This document shows, in pieces, positions 60,473 through 64,000 of a stretch of DNA of 64,000 nucleotides. The stretch spans positions 2,020,445 to 2,084,444 of the forward strand of contig NC_134015.1 in assembly GCF_040712315.1 (NCBI RefSeq), read 5' to 3'. The notes beneath the pieces are model-generated. The model did no database searches. It saw only the letters and a list, made by a program, of their open reading frames with translations, and was not told the origin of the DNA. A program made the position numbers and the translations under genes. Source of the DNA: Castanea sativa. Taxonomy: Eukaryota; Streptophyta; Magnoliopsida; Fagales; Fagaceae. The first letter of the stretch is position 1, and each line of letters opens with the position of its first letter.

Positions 60473-61277
60473 GGAAGTTAGTGAAGATGGGACTGGCAGT
60501 TTTACTATGTCATCCAAAACGTGTATTGCTTCATAGAAGAATGACGAAACAGTCCTCTTTGGCAGACTCCAACATACAGTTGCTTATTTTACAAGATCTT
60601 CCATCCTATTAGCCTATTAGAAATTCACTGGGTAGAGATGCATTTATGTCAACTTGGCAGTGGGAAGGGTAAGAAGGTAAAATGACGTTCGTATATATAT
60701 ACCCCACATACGTGCGTCTAATGCAGACTAGGTCATTAGTGCGATCAATTTTCTGTATCTTTGTATAGTTTTTCATGATATTTTAATATCTTGATTAGGA
60801 CAAGGAAATGGATGGAGGTGAACTGATGGGGATAGTGGATCCCATCGTTATTCTACTCTGATATTTTTTCAAAAGAGTGGATGGTAAGAAGTTAGGATAA
60901 ATGATCATTTTTGTCAATAATTAAGAGAAATAATTTTTTTTTTGTTCCTATATTTTTATTTGATAGTAGGTGCTATCCCTATTTATAAAGGAAATAAATC
61001 AAAGGAAATTTGCATTAAATTCAAGTCTAATTCGGACTAGGATTCCAACTTATGCACTAGTTAGTATTTTGGGCATAGCTTTCAGCTCAGATATCCAATC
61101 AAGATGATTCAAATTGATCTGGAAATATAACTTAAAGGGCTACAACTTCGTAGTTTATAAAAGTCTGAATTCTGAAGTTAAATGGACCAAAAACATCGAT
61201 TAAGTGATGCTTAAAAACTTAGGATTTTCTCCAAATAGGAAATCAACTTGTAATAGGATTTCTTGACTTATTTAAAG

Positions 61278-62134
61278 CAGTGAAGTTAATACCGTACCGT
61301 ACTGGCCGGTACGGCCGGTATTTCTCGTTCCGGTGGATAAAACGGTACCGAAACACCCTTAAATTGTACCGCTCAAAATACCGGTCTATATCGGATTATG
61401 CCGGACGTATCGGCGAATATCGACCATTTCGGGCAGAAAGTAGAAACCGGCCGGTACAAAAAGCTTCTTAAAAAAAAAAAAAAAACACAAAATACAAAAC
61501 AAAACATAAAAGTACCAAATGGCTCATGTCGCCTTCAAGCCCAACACCACTTTGTTGGTCGTTGTTAACATTTAGTTGATTATCCCTTCCTCTTCCTCCT
61601 TCAGTTTCGTTCCTTTCACTTCCCTTCTTTTTCTTTTTCTTTTTCTTTTTCCACTTCTTCTTATCTGATGTTTAGAGTACAGCTGCATCCCTCTTAGTCC
61701 TTTTGTTTTGTGTGGCTCCTGTGGTCTTATTTAGTGGTGTGTTTTGTGTGGTTGTTATGGTCTTATAATGTGTGTACTGACACCACACGTACGACATTGA
61801 AATTTGAAAAAGTTTGAAATTTCAATTACATCATTTCATTCAAATTTTCAACTATTGTGTTTTCTTTTTATTTTTTTGCTGAATATTTAACTAACGTCAC
61901 CCACTAGTTTTATATTTTTATTAATTAATAGGCTGATATGTGAGCTAGAGATAAACAATAAATGAAATATTATATATTTATAAACATGGTTTTAGAGATT
62001 GTGCGTGTGTATATATATAATATATATAAAATAGCGGTAAACCCGAAACGGTACACCGGTATTGACTGGTATTCGAAATATATCGTACCACTAGCTAAAC
62101 CGGTACAACCTCCAGTACAGTATTGACTTCCTTG
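61278..62134. mobile_element. Non-autonomous hAT-like element
   Basis: Ends CAGTGAAGTTAATACCGTAC and, inverted, CAAGGAAGTCAATACTGTAC; ATTTAAAG (8 bases) flanks both sides (61270-61277, 62135-62142), the hAT duplication length. Subterminal regions are full of CCGGTA/TACCGG repeats on both sides. 857 bases, no transposase; the frame 61280-61471 is a by-product of the repeats. Confidence 0.85.
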
Positions 62135-62142
62135 ATTTAAAG

Positions 62143-62837
62143 GCTCTTTAGGGAAAATTTCAAGAAAGAGCTGCAGTAAAACATAATTTAGGTTTTCTTA
62201 ATATTTCTTTACAGCTTTTAGAGTTTTATTTGTGTTATGACTTATTAGAAGCCTTGCTAAAGCAAGGGGTGAAACCCAACTGTTTATAACTGGTATGTTC
62301 TTAACAATTATTTTATGGTTGTAATGCTTATGTTGTTATTTTTTTTTTATTGATTTACTCATTTAGAAAAGTGTTTAGTTCTGTATGATTCTTTGATTTA
62401 TCGTAAATTCCGGGCACGTTAAATGCTTAGTATTCCTTGTGAACTAATTCACTAGTTTTGTTTTGCCTAAAATCAATCAATTTCATGAAACTGCCTTAGA
62501 CAATTAATTCTTGAGTTCTTATAGTTAAATCATCCGACTAAGATTATCATTCGTATGAATTTTAGCTGAGTTATAAAATAAATATTGTTAAGACTACTAA
62601 TAGATGTGTTGTATGTGGATCCCTAAACCTTAGTGCCTTAATATATTGTTATTTTTCTCTCAATTTTAATTTCCTTTACTAAACCATCAAAATCTCTTCA
62701 ATTTAAAGTAATTTTTTTAGTTTTATTCTCTTGTAGTTTGCTAATCAATTTCTTTTATCCTGTGGATTCGACCTCGGACTTAGCAAGTTGTTAATTCGCT
62801 ACAATCCTGCACTTGGGAGCGTTATTTAAGTCGCAAC
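62143..62837 (+). mobile_element. LTR-like remnant inserted in segment copy B
   Basis: The stretch unique to copy B ends CCTGTGGATTCGACCTCGG ... CACTTGGGAGCG ... GTCGCAACA directly at the junction with the conserved right arm. GTGGATTCGACCTCGG followed by CTTG-GGGAGCG is typical of the 3' end of Athila-like gypsy LTRs in plants. The hAT element sits within it or beside it; left border and target duplication not found. Confidence 0.4.
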
Positions 62838-64000
62838 AAAGACAAACTAATAGATAAAAGAATTCTGAGCAATAGTAATTAAAGTTCACTATCAATAATA
62901 ATTAATTTGTTTATTGTATTTATAAACAATAGATATTTTTTAAGATTTCATCTTTGCAACAATAATTAATATATTCATTATATTATGAAACAACATGCCA
63001 AATGAAGTAATAGTTTATCTTTTATTCTCTTGCATGCTAGTACTATGGTCATATTTGAAATAAGAAAATCTCGTAGATTAAAAGATTCATTTCCTATCCA
63101 AAATTCATCTTTTTATTGACACTCCTAAAAATAATTCTGGAGCCACCATTGGTGATTAACCACGGAAAATTAGCTAAATAAATCCCATTAATCAAGTGCC
63201 TACATTTCAAAAATAATTGGAACCCACTTAAGATGACAATTTAAGTGTCATCTTAGCCTAATGAAATACCTTTCTCGGCTTACAAATCCCAGCTTTAATT
63301 TCATGGATTAATACATATGGCTAACTATGAAAAAACAACTAGTTTCTTAAATAGTTCAACCATTCAGTGTTTATTGCACCTACATAATTATTTCAATTAT
63401 GTTAGAAAAGCTATTAATTAATAGATAAAAGCATACTCCAACTAATTTACAAAAAATACTTTATTTTATTTTAATTGAGTGTTGTGACAAGAGATTTGTT
63501 ATCCATAAATTTAAATATTAACTTTACCCTTTAACATAGAACGTTTCTAATTACTTTCAAAGATATTTGTATTGTCTACCTAATAGATATGGAGATCCCC
63601 TATTCTTTTTCTTTTAATTATTACTTATTGAAAAAAATAACAAGCCAAAGCCTCTACTCTATCAGTTTTTACCGCATGGAAAACATGAAAAAAAAAAAAA
63701 AACCATAGCAAAAAGATGTGATATTGGGAGATTTGCCCTATATATGCAAATAAAAATTGAGTCTATCTTTATTCAGAGTAGAGCATAAACCTTAAAATAC
63801 TAACACTGAAAAATCACATAAAATTTCACTTATTACTCCATCACATTGAATTACAACTCACCTAATTTGGCCCCTCCGCAACATAGAAATAAGCTTGGGG
63901 TACGAAAATTACAAAAGGTTTTCAGTAGTGTTATTAAGATCTCTCATTTCGATAATCAAATAAAGGATTTCTTTCTTTCTTTCATTCTTTCTTAAGGAGG

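Larger units (their letters stand above)
58677..63926. repeat. Duplicated segment, copy B (peroxidase locus)
   Basis: Counterpart of 43746-49926. The right arm is 62838-63926. The peroxidase intron is only 175 bases here (59774-59948) against 1,506 in copy A, and the tRNA gene is missing. Confidence 0.85.

Noticed and set aside
61280..61471. Arg/Tyr-rich 63-codon frame
   Set aside because: Product of CCGGTA repeats inside the hAT element.
1..64000. CRISPR array, bacterial operon or a new defence-like system
   Set aside because: Spliced plant genes and plant transposons throughout; the direct repeats seen are microsatellites, duplications or transposon parts, with no regular spacer structure.

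Overview
This is a plant nuclear window, almost certainly from a woody eudicot. The evidence is GT-AG spliced genes of plant-specific families (UGT87 glycosyltransferase, class III peroxidases, trehalose-phosphate phosphatase), very AT-rich introns and spacers, a nuclear tRNA with Pol III boxes, and many plant transposon types (LINE, SINE, TRIM, LTR, hAT, CACTA and other MITEs). The LINE and SINE families look like those of Fagaceae, but that is a weak impression and not a call.

Layout: 0.17-2.1 kb holds the 3' half of a trehalose-6-phosphate phosphatase gene (+), with a frameshift in its first visible exon. 3.3-7.8 kb is a repeat-built spacer with a roughly 2 kb direct duplication. 8.1-11.7 kb holds an intact two-exon UGT87-type glycosyltransferase (+) whose intron carries a MITE and a long TA tract. 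13.3-15.8 kb holds S-adenosylmethionine synthetase (-), with an uninterrupted coding exon and a 5'-UTR intron. 15.8-23.7 kb is gene-poor and contains a LINE tail. 23.8-27.4 kb holds a seven-exon HEL2/ZNF598-like RING E3 ligase (-), probably with a long 5'-UTR intron to about 30.2 kb. 31.8-41 kb is a transposon cluster (hAT-like element, large LTR nested in a TIR element, TRIM, SINE, tandem duplication, hairpin MITE). 41.9-42.2 kb holds a small secreted Gly-rich protein (-). 43.7-49.9 kb and 58.7-63.9 kb are two copies of a duplicated segment, each with one class III peroxidase (-). Between them lie a duplicated AT-rich block, a CACTA MITE and a decayed L1-type LINE.

The genes do not form a pathway. 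They are independent housekeeping or secondary-metabolism genes: trehalose signalling, glucosylation, methyl-donor supply, ribosome quality control, and cell wall or peroxide metabolism. The most informative parts are structural. They are a LINE whose target-site duplication encloses an extra 0.57 kb beyond its own poly(A), which suggests 3' transduction; a peroxidase copy whose start codon and signal peptide are cut by a MITE while the paralogue is intact; and several elements datable by empty-site comparison between the two segment copies. I found no convincing new biochemical system.
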